A program made the translations under genes and the position numbers. Below, piece after piece: positions 41,205 through 55,002 of a DNA stretch of 64,000 nucleotides. Source of the DNA: Haliotis asinina (Eukaryota; Mollusca; Gastropoda; Lepetellida; Haliotidae); contig NC_090295.1 of the NCBI RefSeq assembly GCF_037392515.1, positions 17,579,501-17,643,500 on the forward strand. Direction: 5' to 3'. The stretch's first letter is position 1. Each line of letters starts with the position of its first letter. The notes under the pieces were generated by a model, which did no database searches, was not told the DNA's origin, and saw only the letters and a list, made by a program, of their open reading frames with translations.

Positions 41205-41750
41205 TACATTTAGATAGATACTTTTATTAGATAGATAGGATATTTATATAGCGCACATATCCACGCACAAGTGCATGCTCAAGGCGCTGGTATTTTCCCC
41301 TCGATCACTGGATGTCAATCTCAACAGCACATCGTTTTTCAATCTCAACTCCCTAGGGAGTATACAACTCTTGCTGCCACCAGGCGCACCGAATTTATTG
41401 TGGCTCTCATCCTAACGAGGTACCCAGTTGAGAGTTGGGTGGACTGGGACACATGGTCACAGCACTTTGTCTAAGTTTACTGCACGTTGCTGTACCCGCA
41501 ACTAGGTGTATGCATGTGTTCATGTGGCCACCATCTGGTCATATACCAACGGATTCGTGGGTTCTTTTAAGTGCACAGGATTGTGTACTGTACACTAGGG
41601 GTTGTGACAACACTGAAAGAGTCTGTACAGAAAGCTGACTCCAAGGTTTTTACACCCGGTCAAAGGTGGGCTCGATCTCGACACCTCAACCTCGCTGGAT
41701 CACTAGCCTGGTGCCTTAGATATCTCGCCCACCATGCCCCCATTTGTGCT
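41205..41750 (-). repeat. SINE-C, Leu-tRNA-like head, in unit A
   Basis: The minus strand from about 41745 reads ggcatggtgggcgagatatc then taaggcaccaggctagtgat and gtcgagatcgagcccacc, aligning with the A box, the extra arm and the B box of a leucine tRNA. The other end has a gatagata simple tail and the tatatagcgcacatatccac motif. The 540-bp length is long for a SINE. Confidence 0.6.
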
Positions 41751-44053
41751 TGATCATGAAGATTACATCAGATTCATACATATATCGTGACTGAAAGCCA
41801 TGCAGCGCACATCAATGGGTACAGTATGTGTGTAGTGCTGATTACAGCGTATGTTGACCAATATCGCCAGCAGTAATGTAGCTCCGCGAACATGACATAA
41901 GAAGTGAAACACAACTGTTCTTTTCTACCTCTACATCATTTTCGTATGACCTTATTCAAAGGTACGTCAATAAATTTCTTTGAGAAGTATTTAGAAGCTA
42001 ATGTTTTGGATAAGGAGATTTCTTTAGAGCAACGTTCCAGTGTAGCTCTTAACACTTGCTTGATGGCCGTGTAAGGAACTTCGTAGAAATGGCGCACAGA
42101 TTTATGATAGAGAAGTTGTATATTCAATAACATTCCTCGTTGAGTTTGTAGATTGCTAGGAGCTATTATTACCTATCATTTCCGCTTACCGGTCAGCGGC
42201 CAAACGCACCTACGCTCAGTAATTAGTGTGACAACCCTGACACACCTGCTTCTATTTGTGTTCTTATACTGGCAGTTCAACACAAGCTCTGTACATGTAT
42301 TCACAACATTTTGTAGATGCACCGTTTTTCATTGTCTCACATTTTTTTAATATTGTTGGGAGCAGATTCTTCTCATCTTGCTTCCACGGCATGTTTGAAT
42401 CACGCCATTAATACATCAGCTTTTTTAGAAATATGTTTTAGTTCTACGTCTCAAATGGCAATCCGAATTACGAGGAATCGGAGCCTGGTTGTTTTCGGTT
42501 CTATTTTAGAATAGGTTGTGAAAAGCTTTGATGTGCAAAAAGAAGGAAAAATGTTAAATGTCAAGTTGCTCTAACAAAAATCCTTCTTCAAGTTTCTGAG
42601 ATCCAAGGAAGTTGGGAATCCACAAACATATTTTCGTTCTTGTAGAACATTTTGTGTTTAAGATGAAAAAACCCCAGAAATTTATGTTACGATTTTGGAT
42701 CAAGGGATATACAGTAAAACTATATTTTTCAATACAGTACATGTTGCAGAAAGTCTCAAATTAATGAATTTGTCTTGACGTCTCTTGCCTTCGTGCATTC
42801 CCCATATATTGGGAACGACAGACTTCCTTTCTGGCATCAGAATAGATATATAATTATATATACATAGTAATCAACCTGATCTCAAGACCTCGTTTCATAA
42901 AAGTCTAAAATAGTGACTTTGTAAAGTTAAACAGTTTTGTTTCCTTGATGGTTTGTTTGAGTCCATCACTTTAATGGATACCAAATCGACATATACACGC
43001 ATTCTGATGGAGTCATTCAATGTCTGGCGTCTAGGCAGCCTTCCCCAGTTCTCCTGAAATGGCAACAAGACATTCTGTCAGTGACATCGTTATCTATCCT
43101 AGACACCTGGGCCATGTCAATTACTGTCCAGCTGCATAGCCATGACATAACACCGAAATGCCACCGATACCGTCACCTCTTCTCTTAATGATTGTTGGCA
43201 GGGAAATATGTCCAAACTTTGTAACTGAGATTGTCAGAACGTGGAAAGGTTTTACCAGCGGACCCATAACCCTATCAAATATAACTGTCACCCGTAAACA
43301 CATAATGACATTCCCTAATATAAGATGTTTATTGTCCTTAAGTCCTTGAAAAAGCAGTCTGTGCGCAAACAAATGAGAGGTTTCCTCATGTAGAGTCTTT
43401 TAATGATCGTCTTGCTTCTGTATCATTCCGTGGTCAATGAAGACAAACGAGGGGACGCTGTTAGGCAATGTTCGGTGTCACAGATCAGATGGTAATCAGA
43501 AACATGATTATTGCAAAAGGCGACTAAAACGGTCGCTGCCTTATTAACACATATTCCTGGTCATTATATCAGTGACTGGATGGTCTGGTAGTTTTGCCAA
43601 TTATACTTCGAAGAAACTAGGGTCTAATTAGACACAAGACTTCACTAATCACCTGTTATTTCCACAGTTACAGCACCATCCCAACCTTTAGTATCTTATC
43701 CCAACTTTTGTATATCGCTAGACTATCTTAGTTAGAATCCACCTGACGAAGGGGCAAGGGGTAACCCAGAAACGTCGTGCAGACAATAAAACAGTTAGAT
43801 CCATAACGTTTTTCATTAGAATACGTCTCAAAAGCTTCCATAGTGAAATATATATTAAAACACTGTTATGTAAGTGACATCCAGAAAACATTATTTCTTG
43901 TATTTGCAGACAAAGGATAGTTTGTATTACTGCGGCAATGTTGGAACTTATGAAACACAAGCACCAGAAAACAATCAGTCGATTAACCAGCCAAACAGCT
44001 TCAGCAAGACCGAGTTGTCTACTGTTTGAGTTACGTCAACAGTGATGTATGTG

Positions 44054-44159
44054 TGACGTCACACATCACGAGCTCTGAACTTCACGAACAAAGTTCTATG
44101 TGTGACGTCAACAATACCACAGTGGTTGTACCGTTGATACCGACTTATGCACGACGTCA
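44054..44159 (+). promoter_or_regulatory. cluster of cAMP-response-like palindromes in unit A
   Basis: TGACGTCA at 44054-44061 and 44103-44110, and CGACGTCA at 44152-44159, spaced about 49 bp. The first sits in a larger palindrome (gatgtatgtgtgacgtcaca). All three are kept in unit D near 63160-63265. The sites fit CREB/ATF binding; function is inferred. Confidence 0.5.
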
Positions 44160-44879
44160 ATACGGTTGACCTGTGAAACCACGACCCTAATTACTGACAT
44201 AAATGGGTAATACGTCATGTTTATCTACACTGTCCAATGTAGTGTTACATAAGCTATTAAAATTCAACATGTGATTAAGCTGCTAGAATTCCCTTTAAAA
44301 ATGAATTAACCATATATAGAATCTAATTTCACCGTTTGCCATAAACAATTTTATCTTTTCAGTGCAATGCTTTATGGCGTCTCTGAAATGGGTAGCTACT
44401 TGAGCACGGGAAATGAAAAAGAAATTTTCATTTCCTGTTCGTGTTGCCTATTGGCATATTCCCCAAAACACTTATCTGTCATTAAATTTGCATTTGCTTT
44501 TACTGTTCCATTCTGGTAAAAACAGTAGGAGTCATTATTTGCAGGGATTATGACAACAGCGATCTGGTTAGAGAAATATAAATGCCCCCACACAAGCATG
44601 AATCGCATTGTGCAATAAAGCATCATTAATTATGTTAGGAGAGATAGAAGAAAGGTATTGGGAAGGGTAGGGTTGACCTTAGGTGGATTGGTAATTACGA
44701 TACCTCAGCAATCCCAAGATTTTTTCTTATGCCTTGAATATTTCATTGATTTTAATAATTTTTCTTTCAGGGTAAAGTAGACCTCGATCAATAGAAAGGT
44801 AGGTCCCACTGAACGCGAGGAATGACAGAAGTCAGACAACCAATAGAGAGGGAAAAAAGCAAGTGTCCTTTGTTCGTGA

Positions 44880-47800
44880 CATTTTCTTGTGTGCGGTTAT
44901 GACGCTGATCCTGGCACGACTTTCATTGCCTTCATCACGTCAGCATCCCCCAATTACAAGGACGCCGCTGGCGGCAGAATTGTTCCAAGGTCATTGTGTA
45001 GTAGACTCACATACGATACTGTGACGCATGACCGGAAGTGATCGATCTATTTGTTACTTTGCCGACCGTGTTCTATCATTAGAGAAGGACATCGGTTTTG
45101 TTGGAGTTGCTTTACGTGCAATGAACCCGATGCGTGTTATTGTTTCTGTCGGATTGGCTAATGACCAGTTACGTGATGCTGGCAGGCACAGACAGCGTAC
45201 AGTGCAAACCAGAAGTGACTTTCACCTAAATGAGAGCTATGCACCATGACCTGAGACTCAATGTTCGGTCAAGTTCCAGCCAATGCAATCAGTGACAAGT
45301 ATCATAATGACTGTGTAATCAGGAGATCATGAGATACCAGACTGATAGAAAGTTAGGTTAAATAGGTGTGAGGTTTTAGGTTATTGCTTTAATATAGCAG
45401 CGTACATACACGGGATATTCCACTGACTGTATACTACATTTAAAGATGGTTGTTTCCCATGATGTTATTGTTCTATTCAAATAGAATGTTTTCAGAGACA
45501 AAGCGCTTGTCTGACAGCCAGACTCAAACATGAAACGTAATTCTTCATGAAAGGATCGAAATACAGAACACCAGTTCTCTTTGACCATACTCTGTGCACT
45601 CACCCTGAAATATGGTTTGGGTGTAGCCTCCCTTTAACTGATGACAGCAATTGGAGGGTTCGGACCCCATGAACAGCCAATATAAATATATCTGTCAAAC
45701 AAATGCAAAGAAATGCTATTCAAGGTCCAAGGGGAAATGAAATCCCATAGATGAAACTGGTCCGCTTCACTGATGGATGTTGTAGTTTACATAACATATT
45801 GTATATGGAGGCAGTCCTGAGACGTTGATATGCAATAAACGTCGTTATCTCAAAAGATTTCATATATCCAGGTAAAATCTCAATTCAAAATCACACAAAC
45901 AATGCTATATGATTAAATATCATTTGAGAATGTATGTTTGAGAGATGTGGTAGTGAGATGATTAGAATGTAAGAGAAAAAGGTTTCGTTTCTTGATGGGC
46001 TTCACTAGATAAACGTTAGAAGCACTCAATGTTTGTGTCATTGCTGTCCTGTTACATGGGTCAATAAAGAGACACTGACATGCTGCCCATCTCGAGATAA
46101 TCCCTAGTGTCAAGTAATATAACCTGACATTGCACATACATACACGGACTTCTCATAATTCAAACAGTTACGATGATAATCCACCTCTTAAATCAGTCAT
46201 AAATATTGCCAAATTGTTTTAATTTTTCCCTCCCATAATAACAGGCCAATATGTACACCTCCCCAGTGTTCAGTTAACCCTGTTTGGGTTGTCGCAACTC
46301 GACCCTTAAGCTGCCTGACATCGGATCGGGTTAAATTCTGTGTACGCTTTACAATATTATCATGCAGTACAACCAATACTTGTAATGTCTCGACTTGTTG
46401 GCACACAAGGCAGGCATATATGAGGACTGTGATAATTGTTTATGTCTCACTTGGGTTGAAGATATTTTCTCCAAAGACTGAAATGGCACCGCTGAAGATT
46501 CAAATTGTACCCAGAAAGGATTAGGAATAATCTGAGGTGAACGTGCTGGTCGTGCCACGAGCAAAGTATTGAGAGAATGTGATTTGCCTTCTTGTAGTTT
46601 ATCAATTGTGTGGGATGTAGTGGCTCTTAAGGGCGTAAGTACATAATTATGTTCAACCGTTGCTTCAACAAATGTACGCTGTATGCTTTCCTCTGTACGT
46701 AGATGCTGTAGAAGATGCTCAGCTATAGCTAGGGTTTTGTTTTATTTTTTAAAGTGACATTTAGAAGTTACTGTGATGAAGAGGGAGAGGTTATATGGAG
46801 TGACAACTTCATTATTGCAATGGTGGCGACGGCTCTGGGTAGATGCTAACATCGTTTCCTTGCAATGCACCGAAAAACTGCACTAAAGAAGTTGCCAAAC
46901 ATGCATGTTACTGACAATTGTGATTCTGTTCTTACTTTATTGGTCAGCCAACCAAATGGGATGGGATCATGGTTGTTAAGTGACTACTGAGAATAGAGTG
47001 AATCTGAATGTATCGTTCAATTTTCAAAAGCATCTATTCATTTTAAGGAAGTAAGATGCGGGTCTCCCAAAGCCGCCATATTACAGATGGAATGGTGCTG
47101 GAATAAACTGAGGCTCACTCGTCTGCTTAAAACAGAAAGATGTAGTGTAAACTACTAAGAAATAACATAGCAAGTGACTGGGAGAAATATACAAGTTCAT
47201 TCTATCCGTCACTTTGTGATTAGCAGGTCATTATAGTGAAGCCAAATAAAAAGGAAGTGGGAGGTCAAAGGTGGGACTGATTTCAATTACGACGACAAGG
47301 CCCCTCTCCTTTAATGAAGCTTATAGTTGATGAATGTGCTGACTGTCCCGTTCAACTCATAATCCCTTGACGGGTTATTTCAGAAGTCGGGTGCACTTAA
47401 ACTCTATCGGAAGTTGTAACACCCATGTCGCTTGTTGTTGTCGCACATTTCAAACTCCTATTCAAATTTCAACTTTAGTATTCCTAAAAGTGGGGTAAAA
47501 CAATACTCGCTCACACATCAGAGTATTACAGAAATCAGTTTCACCGAACTTCCAGCAGAAGTTGAAGCAATATTTTTTTGTGACACTTTTCAATTTCTGG
47601 GAGAGACTTTAGTTCACCAGGGGGGTTCTATATCTACTGTCTCTGGAAAATATCAGTTTAGTTTCATCATTCATAATTAAATGCATAATGCACTTTGGCA
47701 TGCATTTAGTTGCTTCGAAAACTCATCTTTAAGTAGTGAATGTTTTCAAGGAATACTTCAGACAAGATATTAAACAAGGTTAAGGTGTCCCATAAATAGT

Positions 47801-48685
47801 GTATTTTCTCCTTTAAAGTGTAAAAATATGGGTTAATAGACAAACTAATACCATGTTGATGCTCCGAGGTTTACGTTATCTGAGTATTTGTTAAAAACTG
47901 CATTTGATATCTGATAAGAACCAAGTATTGTTAATATACCCGCTGCAAATATATACATCGTTTAAGTTAGAACCCAAATGAACTCGCTGCTAATATGTAG
48001 AGAAGATTTCGCATTAACAAGGTCTGGTTTCACGTTGTCATTAAAGACGTGTAATAGCTCTATCCAGATTTGGGTAGCTGTTTTGGTAAACTTGTCTTCA
48101 TAAAGTTTTGCGACATCATTACAGAGTTGGTAATGTGTCCAAGTGGGGGTGTCCATTTTAAAGAGAGACGATATTTCAGTAGAACAGAACAATAAAGTCG
48201 ACTAAGGCCAACGTTGGTGCAACCGGGCACTTGTCAAAACTCACTTGAAGATCATATGAAAGTTGATATCATTCCATTTATACAGTTTCGTGACAATCAT
48301 GGTCCGAGGAAAACAGTTGGCGCATATAAATATTCTTCCTTCTAAAGGTTATCTTTAAATTCAGTTCGTTTATGTCACAAGAAATGCGATATTATATTCC
48401 CCAATTGTTCTGTAGTATTAAGTGTTTGAATCAAACATTACAAAGGCATTTCGTTTGATTATCTCTGACATGAAAGGACAAGCTAAAATCAGCATGGTGG
48501 TTGTGCTTAAGCATGACGAAGATGTATAAGTCAGGCAATTGTGTGTCCAAATGGGAAACTGTTTTTGTGACACGATACCTACATGTACACGGTGCTTTCT
48601 CTTGTCGGCGATTGGGATTTCCGGATATCACGGGTCAAATGTTTCCCTTGTGTCAGTTATCCACCGAAGAGTTGTTGTCTATTGA
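44880..48685 (+). repeat. macro-repeat unit A, second part
   Basis: Matches unit B in blocks: 44880-45350 to 50690-51170, 45355-46730 to 51170-52530, and 48240-48685 to 52720-53280. The segment 46930-48240 is missing from B but partly matched in C (about 58190-58290 and 59640-59900). Confidence 0.8.
44930..45125 (+). promoter_or_regulatory. conserved promoter-like block in unit A (ETS consensus)
   Basis: Contains cgtcagcatcccccaattac, ggacgccg, and accggaagtg at 45031-45040, followed by tagagaaggacatcggtttt. It is among the best conserved parts of units A, B and C. ACCGGAAGTG is a full ETS-family consensus. No transcript is seen, so a promoter role is inference. Confidence 0.4.
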
Positions 48686-48800
48686 TTAACACTGCCCTCA
48701 GCAATATTTCAGCTGTATTTCAGCAGCCTGTAAATAACCGAATTTGGCCCGGTCAATCTGGTGATCAACAGCATGGGCATCAGCTCCACAAACATGGCAT
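48686..48800 (-). repeat. SINE-B fragment at the start of unit B
   Basis: actgccctcagcaatatttc, gtaaataaccgaatttggcc, caacagcatgggcatcagct. The same truncated copy is at 53279, so it was present before unit duplication. Confidence 0.7.
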
Positions 48801-49804
48801 GATGACGCAGCAAACGGGGCACTACTGACCCTGTCTGATTCAACATCAGTATCCATGTGACCATATTCAAGGGCATGCCAATTTCTGGAACTTATTTCCT
48901 ATCGTTTCTGCTTACCGTTCCATGGTCAAGCACAGCAAAGTGTGTGACATCCCCCGACACACATGCTTCTCTTTGTTTTGTTATACTCGAGCTCAACACC
49001 GACATTTTTGTCTGAAATATTCTTTTCATAACAATGTGGATAACAATTTCTCCTTATCTTGCTTCCATGTTATGTTTGAATCATGTCATTAAAGTAACAG
49101 CTCTTTGCAAATTAAATCTCAATACTGCGTCTCAAATGATATCTCCAATTACAAAAGACACATTCTTAGTATCATACAAAATACACATTGGGACCTAACT
49201 TTACTGGAAGTAGAATAGAGATAAAAGCAGCTCTACGGAAATAGATTGGAGTCTGGTTGTTTTCAGTGCTATCTAAAAACACGTGGTGAAAAGTATTGAT
49301 ATATTTGTAAGAAGGAGAGATATCTTTAATGTCAAGTTGTTGTAACAAAATCCTTGTTCAGTTTTTAGACACAAGGATGATGCAAACCTACTCATAAAAA
49401 TTTCTTTGTAAATATTAGTATTTTTTGTGCTGACACATGAGACGACTTCTCTTACCTGTTTCCTCATTTTGTGAAAGTGAGACGCCTTGGTGGTTTATAA
49501 TGAAGCTGAGTTTAATTTTAGAATGGGCATTTCAAAAGTCATTTATAATACAATATTATCGCACACTAATTTGCATAAAGTCATGGTCTGTTCCAAATAA
49601 ATCGATGTGGACTTGAAAAACAGCATTGCTCATTTCTTCACTAATCTCTCCACAGTAAAGTCCTTTTTCTACGTTCCCTATCTGCCTACCACTGGAACTG
49701 TAGTTAGGCCGAACTTTGTTTAACAGACATTTCATACATTAACTGCAGAAACTGTATTAATATGAACAATTCATTTAAACAAACTTGCATACCTGTAATT
49801 ACAG

Positions 49805-49949
49805 AAAGTACATGTATCGACCATTGCCAGCATGGTGTGTGTCAGGCATATGACACGTGCAGTCTTTGTATCACTTGAGTGCACAGACTGCAGGAGCAGC
49901 GTGTGTCAGAGCCCCGGATGTAGCTGCTGGCAGTCAGCTTATCAGTATG
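49805..49949 (+). pseudogene. EGF-like exon with a one-base frameshift
   Basis: Acceptor acctgtaattacag precedes it and donor G|gtaagc follows, both phase 1. The first frame reads STCIDHCQHGVCQAYDTCSL and reaches TGA. One base later the frame CTDCRSSVCQSPGCSCWQSA runs to the donor. The cysteine pattern resembles multiple-EGF (laminin/scavenger-F type) repeats of secreted molluscan proteins. The 145-bp length does not fit phase 1 to phase 1, confirming the shift. It is either a dead exon or a sequencing error. It would join in phase with the signal exon at 30428. Confidence 0.55.
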
Positions 49950-50744
49950 GTAAGCTGTTAGGGACACAATTCCCAATTTGTGAAATGTGCCAGTAGTGAT
50001 ATGCTATATGAAGAAATAAACCTCTAACGTGTTAGTTTATCAACGTTTCGCATATGCAACGCTACATAACCTTTGTGAAATCCAGTATGTGATCAGGTTG
50101 CTGGAATGTCTTTGAAAATATGGATGAACCATATAAAGAACTTAATTCCACAGTTTGCCATTAAGAGTGTTATCATTACAGTACAATGCTTTCTGTGGTC
50201 TCTGGAAAGGGCAGCTGTGTGAGGATGGGTAAATGAGAAAGAAGCGTTCATTTCCTGATCACGTTGCCTATCAGAACAGTCGTCAAAAAGACCCAGACCC
50301 CATGGTTATATATTTGCTGCTACTGTGACATTAGCGATAGAGTTAGAATAATACATCAGTTTCACACAGTTTCACACGATATTGCATAATAACATATGAC
50401 TTAGTATGAATGGAGTAAGTGTATTTTGCCTTGTTCGTTGTGTGTGTATGTTTGTGCGCGCGTGTGTGTGTTGGGGTGTGTATGTCGGGGTCTGGAGAGT
50501 GAGAGTGAGAGTGAGAGTGAGACACTCAGAGAAGGCGTGTATAGTCGACCTTTTTTAGGGCAACAAGCGCCTTGAATATCTAATTGATTTAATTGTCTCA
50601 TGGTAAAGTTCTATATGGTTGTAAGAGTCGACTGATCACACAGGCTGTAAGGCATCTAACAGCCAACTGTAAGGAAAAAGGAATATGTACGTTGTTCGTG
50701 GCAGAGTGCATGTCTGCTGTTATGACGCTGACTTTCAAACGCCT

Positions 50745-50930
50745 TTATCGCGTCAGCATCCCCCAATTACAAGGACGCCGTTGGCCGCAGAATTGTTCCA
50801 AGGTCATTGTGTAGTTATCACACACACAGACACTGTGACGTATGACCGGAAGTGATCAATCTGTTTGTAACTTTGGCGACCGGCGTACGTTCTATCATTA
50901 GAGAAGGACATCGGTTTTGTTGGGGTTGCC
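50745..50930 (+). promoter_or_regulatory. conserved promoter-like block in unit B (ETS consensus)
   Basis: gcgtcagcatcccccaatta, ggacgccgttggccgcagaa and accggaagtg at 50845-50854. Collinear with the blocks in A and C. Confidence 0.4.
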
Positions 50931-53278
50931 TTACGTGTAATTCACCCCAAGCGTGGTATTTTTGTCGGAATGGCTAATGATGAGTTACGTGCTGCTTACA
51001 GGCACAGACAATATACAGTACGGACTAAACCTGAAATGACTTTTATCTTAAAGAGAGCTATGCTCCAGGATCTGAGAATCAAAGTTCGGTCAAGGTACAG
51101 CCAATGTAATTAGTGACAAGTATCTCAATGACTCTGTGAAATCGGGAGATCATGAGATACCAGAATCATAGAAAGTGAGGTTAAATAGGTGTAAGGTTTT
51201 AGGTTATTGTCTTAATATAGCAGGTACATACCTGGGATATTCCACTGACTGTATACTACACTCAAAGATGACTGTTTCTCAAGATGTTATTGTTTGATCC
51301 AAATAATAATATCTTTAGAGACAAAGCGATTGTCGAACGGCCAGATGCAAACATGCATATAACTTTTCATGAAAGGATCGAAATACAGAACTTCAGTTCT
51401 CTTTGAATATACTCTGTGTACTCACCCTGAAAATTGGGGGTAGCCTCCCTTTAACTGATCACAGCCATTGGATCAACGTATAGAAAGGCAGGGTTCGGAC
51501 CCCATGAACAACCAATATAAATCTATCTGTCAAACAAATGCAAAGAAATGCTGTTCTAGGTCCAGGAGGAAATGAAATCCCATAGATTGTGACGGCAATC
51601 ATGAAATTGGACCACTTCACAGATGGATGTCGCAGTTTACCTAACATATTGTATATGGAGGCAGTCCTGAGACGTTGATAAACAATAAACGTTGTTATTC
51701 CAAACGACTTAATGCATCCTGGTAAAATCTCCATTCAAAATCACACAAACAATGATATATGATTAAATATCATTTGAGAATGTATGTTTGAGAGATGTGG
51801 TAGTGCAATGATTAGAATTTAAGAGAAAAAGGTTTCGTTTCTTGATGGGCTTCACTAGATAAACGTTAGACGCACTCAATATTTGTGTCATTGCGGTCCT
51901 GTTACAATAAACAGACATTGACATGCTGCCCATCTCGAGATAACCCCTTGTGTCAAGTAATATAACCTGACTTTGCATATATATAAACGGACATTACATA
52001 ATTCAAACAGTTACTATGATATCTTACTTTTAATCCACCTCTTAAATCGGTCAAAAATATTACCAAAATGTTTTAATTGTTCCGTCCCATAATAACAGGA
52101 CAACCTGGATACCTCCCGAGTGTTCAGTTAACCCTGTTTGGGTTAGCGGAACTCAACCCTTAAGTTACCAGACACCGGATCTAATTAAATTCTGTGAACA
52201 CTTCACGATATCATCATTCAGCCCAACCAATACTTATAATGTCTCGACTTGTTGGCAAACAAGGCAGGCATATATGAGGACTCTGATAATTCTTTATATC
52301 TCACTTAGGTTGAAGACATTTTCTCCAATGAATGAAATGGCACCACTGAGGATTCAAACTGTACCCAGAAAGCATTGGAATAATCCGAACTGGACGGGTT
52401 TGCCATGCCAAAAACAATGGACTGAGAAAATTTGATTTGTCTTCTTGTGGTTTATCGATTGTGTGGGATGTGGTGGCTCTTAAGGGCGTAAGTACATTTA
52501 GTATGCTCAACTGTAGTTATAGTTTTGTTTTATTTTTTAAAGTGACACTTACAAGTTACTATGATGTAGAGGAAGAGGTTATATGGAGTGTTCTTTATTG
52601 CAATGGATGTCCACGTTTCTGGGAGGATGCTAACACCGTTTACTAGCACTGCACCGAAACACTGCAATAAAGAAGTTGCCAGGAGACTCGACGTGATGTC
52701 TCTCACTTCAGACCACATGCAACTGAATACCATTTCATTTATACAGTTTCGTGAGAATCATGGTCCGAGGAAAACTGTTGACTCTTCCCTCTTGATGTCA
52801 GTGCTTCTGTCGGGTCCCCACGGGCGGATACAATGTATCGGTTTTCATGGCTGCCAATTGCTGAGATGAAGTTTCATGATCCCTGCGTCTTTGTATAAAA
52901 GTGACATTTCTGCAGGACATGAATGGACTTTCGAGTGGGATCGAATTATATGGGTAAAGGGTATCTTTTAATTCAGTTAGTTTGTGTTACGAGAAATACG
53001 ATACTATATTCCCCTATTTCCCGGTTGTTCTGGAATATCAAGTATTCGAATCAAACATGTACATTGGGGACTTCGTTTACTTATCTCTGACATGAAAGGG
53101 CAAGCTAATACCTGCATGGTGACTGTGCTTAAGCATGCCGAATATGTTTAAGTCAGGAAATTGTGTGTCCAAATGTGAAAACTGTTTTTGTGACATGGTA
53201 CCTTCTATTGTCGGCGATTAGGATTTCCGGATATAACAGGTCCAATGTGTCAATTCCCCACCGAAGAGTTGTTGTCTA

Positions 53279-53405
53279 TTGATTAACACTGCCCTCAGCA
53301 ATATTTCAGCTGTATTTCAACAGCCTGTAAATAACCGAATTTGGACCGGACAATCTGGTGATCAACAGCATGGGCATCAGCTTGTGACTCCACAAACATG
53401 GCATG
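53279..53405 (-). repeat. SINE-B fragment at the start of unit C
   Basis: Same truncated copy as at 48686: actgccctcagcaatatttc, cggacaatctggtgatcaac. Confidence 0.7.
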
Positions 53406-53948
53406 ATGACGAGGGAAACGGGGCACTACTGACCCTGTCTGATTCAACATCAGTATCCATGCGACCCTTTTCAAGGGCATGCCAATTTCTGGAACATATT
53501 TCCTATCGTTTCTGTTTACCGTTCTGTGGTCAAGAACAGCTATGCTTGATAACTAGCGTGACATCCTCGACACACCTGCTTCTCTTTATCTTATTAAACT
53601 CAAGCTTAACTCGAAAATTGCCTCAATTTTTTCATAACGATTTTGAGAACAGATTCTTCTCATTTATCCTCCGTGTCATGTTTGAATGATATAATTAAAC
53701 ATTTTTTAAAACTTAAGTCTCAGTACTGCGTCTCAATTGATAGCTCAAATTACACAGAGACGTTCTCAGTTGAACACACATTGGACCTTACGTGACTGGA
53801 CGTAGAATCGAGATAAAAGCAGCTCTACCGAAATCGATTGGTTGTTTTCAGTGCTATCTAAAACCACATGGTGAAAAGGAATGATATCTTTAATGTGATG
53901 TTGTTGTTACGAAAACCTTATTCAGTTTTAGACACAAGGCTAATGCAG

Positions 53949-54035
53949 TTAGTGAGTGAGTGAGTTAGGTTTTACGCCACACTCAGCAATATTCCCGTGG
54001 TCTGTAAATATTCGAGTTTGGACTAGCCTATTCAT
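53949..54035 (-). repeat. SINE-B tail fragment
   Basis: gtgagtgagtgagttaggtt, ttacgccacactcagcaata, gtaaatattcgagtttggac. It lies where unit C has lost the EGF-like exon. Confidence 0.7.
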
Positions 54036-55002
54036 CCGATTTCGGCCTACGAAAAGCATAGTCACCTTCCGCTTCAAGTATATGTTGCTGAAAGCCTATT
54101 CTAAATCTATCATCAAAACAGGAACCTCTCCGCCCCCCCCCTCCCCTAACTACATCACGACCTTTAGGAAACGTGTGTGTTGAAATGAAACTTAGATTTC
54201 AGAGTATAAAGAGCAATTTGAAACTGGAAACCCAAGGAAATCCATGTGATGCGTTACTGTATCAACGTTTCTCATATGCAGTGCTACATAACGTTTGTGA
54301 AATCCAATATGTGATCAGGTTGCTGCATTGTCTTTGAAAATATGGCTTAACCATATACAGAACCTAATTCCACAGTTTGCCATTAAGAGTGTTATCATTA
54401 CAGTACAATGCTTTCTGTGGTCTCTGGAAAGGGCAGTTATGTGAGGATGGGTAAATGAGAAAGAAGCGTTCATTTCCTGATCACGTTGCCTATCAGCACA
54501 GTCGTCAAAACACTCAGACGCCATGATTATACATTTGCTGCTATTGTGGTCTCTTTTGGATGAAAATCACTACGAGACTATTTCACTGTAAAGACTACCT
54601 ACACTGCACAATAACGTATGACTTCATATGAGTGGTGTCAGTGCATGTTGCCATGTTCGTTATATTTGTGTGTTTGTGTATGTGTTTGCGTGTGCGTGTG
54701 TGTGTGCATATGTTGAGAGAGAGAATGAGAGTGTGAGCGAAAGAGAGACAGTGAGGGAAAGCGCGTATTGTCGACCCTTTCTTAGGGCAACAAGTGGAAG
54801 CGTCTTTCTTGTGCCTTTAATATTTAACTGATTTCATTGCATCCAGAAAAAGTTCACCATGAGTGTAACAGACGACTGAGCATGCAGACTGCCAGACATC
54901 AAACAACCTACTGTAAGGGAAAGAGCAAAGTGTACGTAGTTCGTGGCAGTTTGTATGTATGCTGTCATGACGCTGATCCTGACAGCTGATCCAAGGCTTT
55001 CA

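Larger units (their letters stand above)
40931..44880 (+). repeat. macro-repeat unit A, first part (near-identical to D)
   Basis: From agaatgaccacgtacgaaat to cctttgttcgtgac this 3.95-kb segment matches 60041-63986 in direct orientation, offset about 19.1 kb, with only scattered base changes and small indels. It contains a SINE-like element, a CRE cluster and no long frame of known family. Confidence 0.92.
48686..53278 (+). repeat. macro-repeat unit B
   Basis: About 4.6 kb. It starts with a SINE-B fragment at the same point as unit C (53279). It carries the EGF-like exon at 49805, block d at about 50060 (ctacataacctttgtgaaat), the ETS block and block f. It is diverged from A but clearly collinear. 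Confidence 0.8.

Noticed and set aside
43158..43349. 63-codon frame identical in units A and D (also at 62264)
   Set aside because: Identity is explained by recent duplication of the whole segment, and it is not kept in B or C.
45913..46137. Minus-strand frame shared by units A and B (also at 51763)
   Set aside because: Differences between copies change residues as often as not, so this looks like DNA-level homology only.
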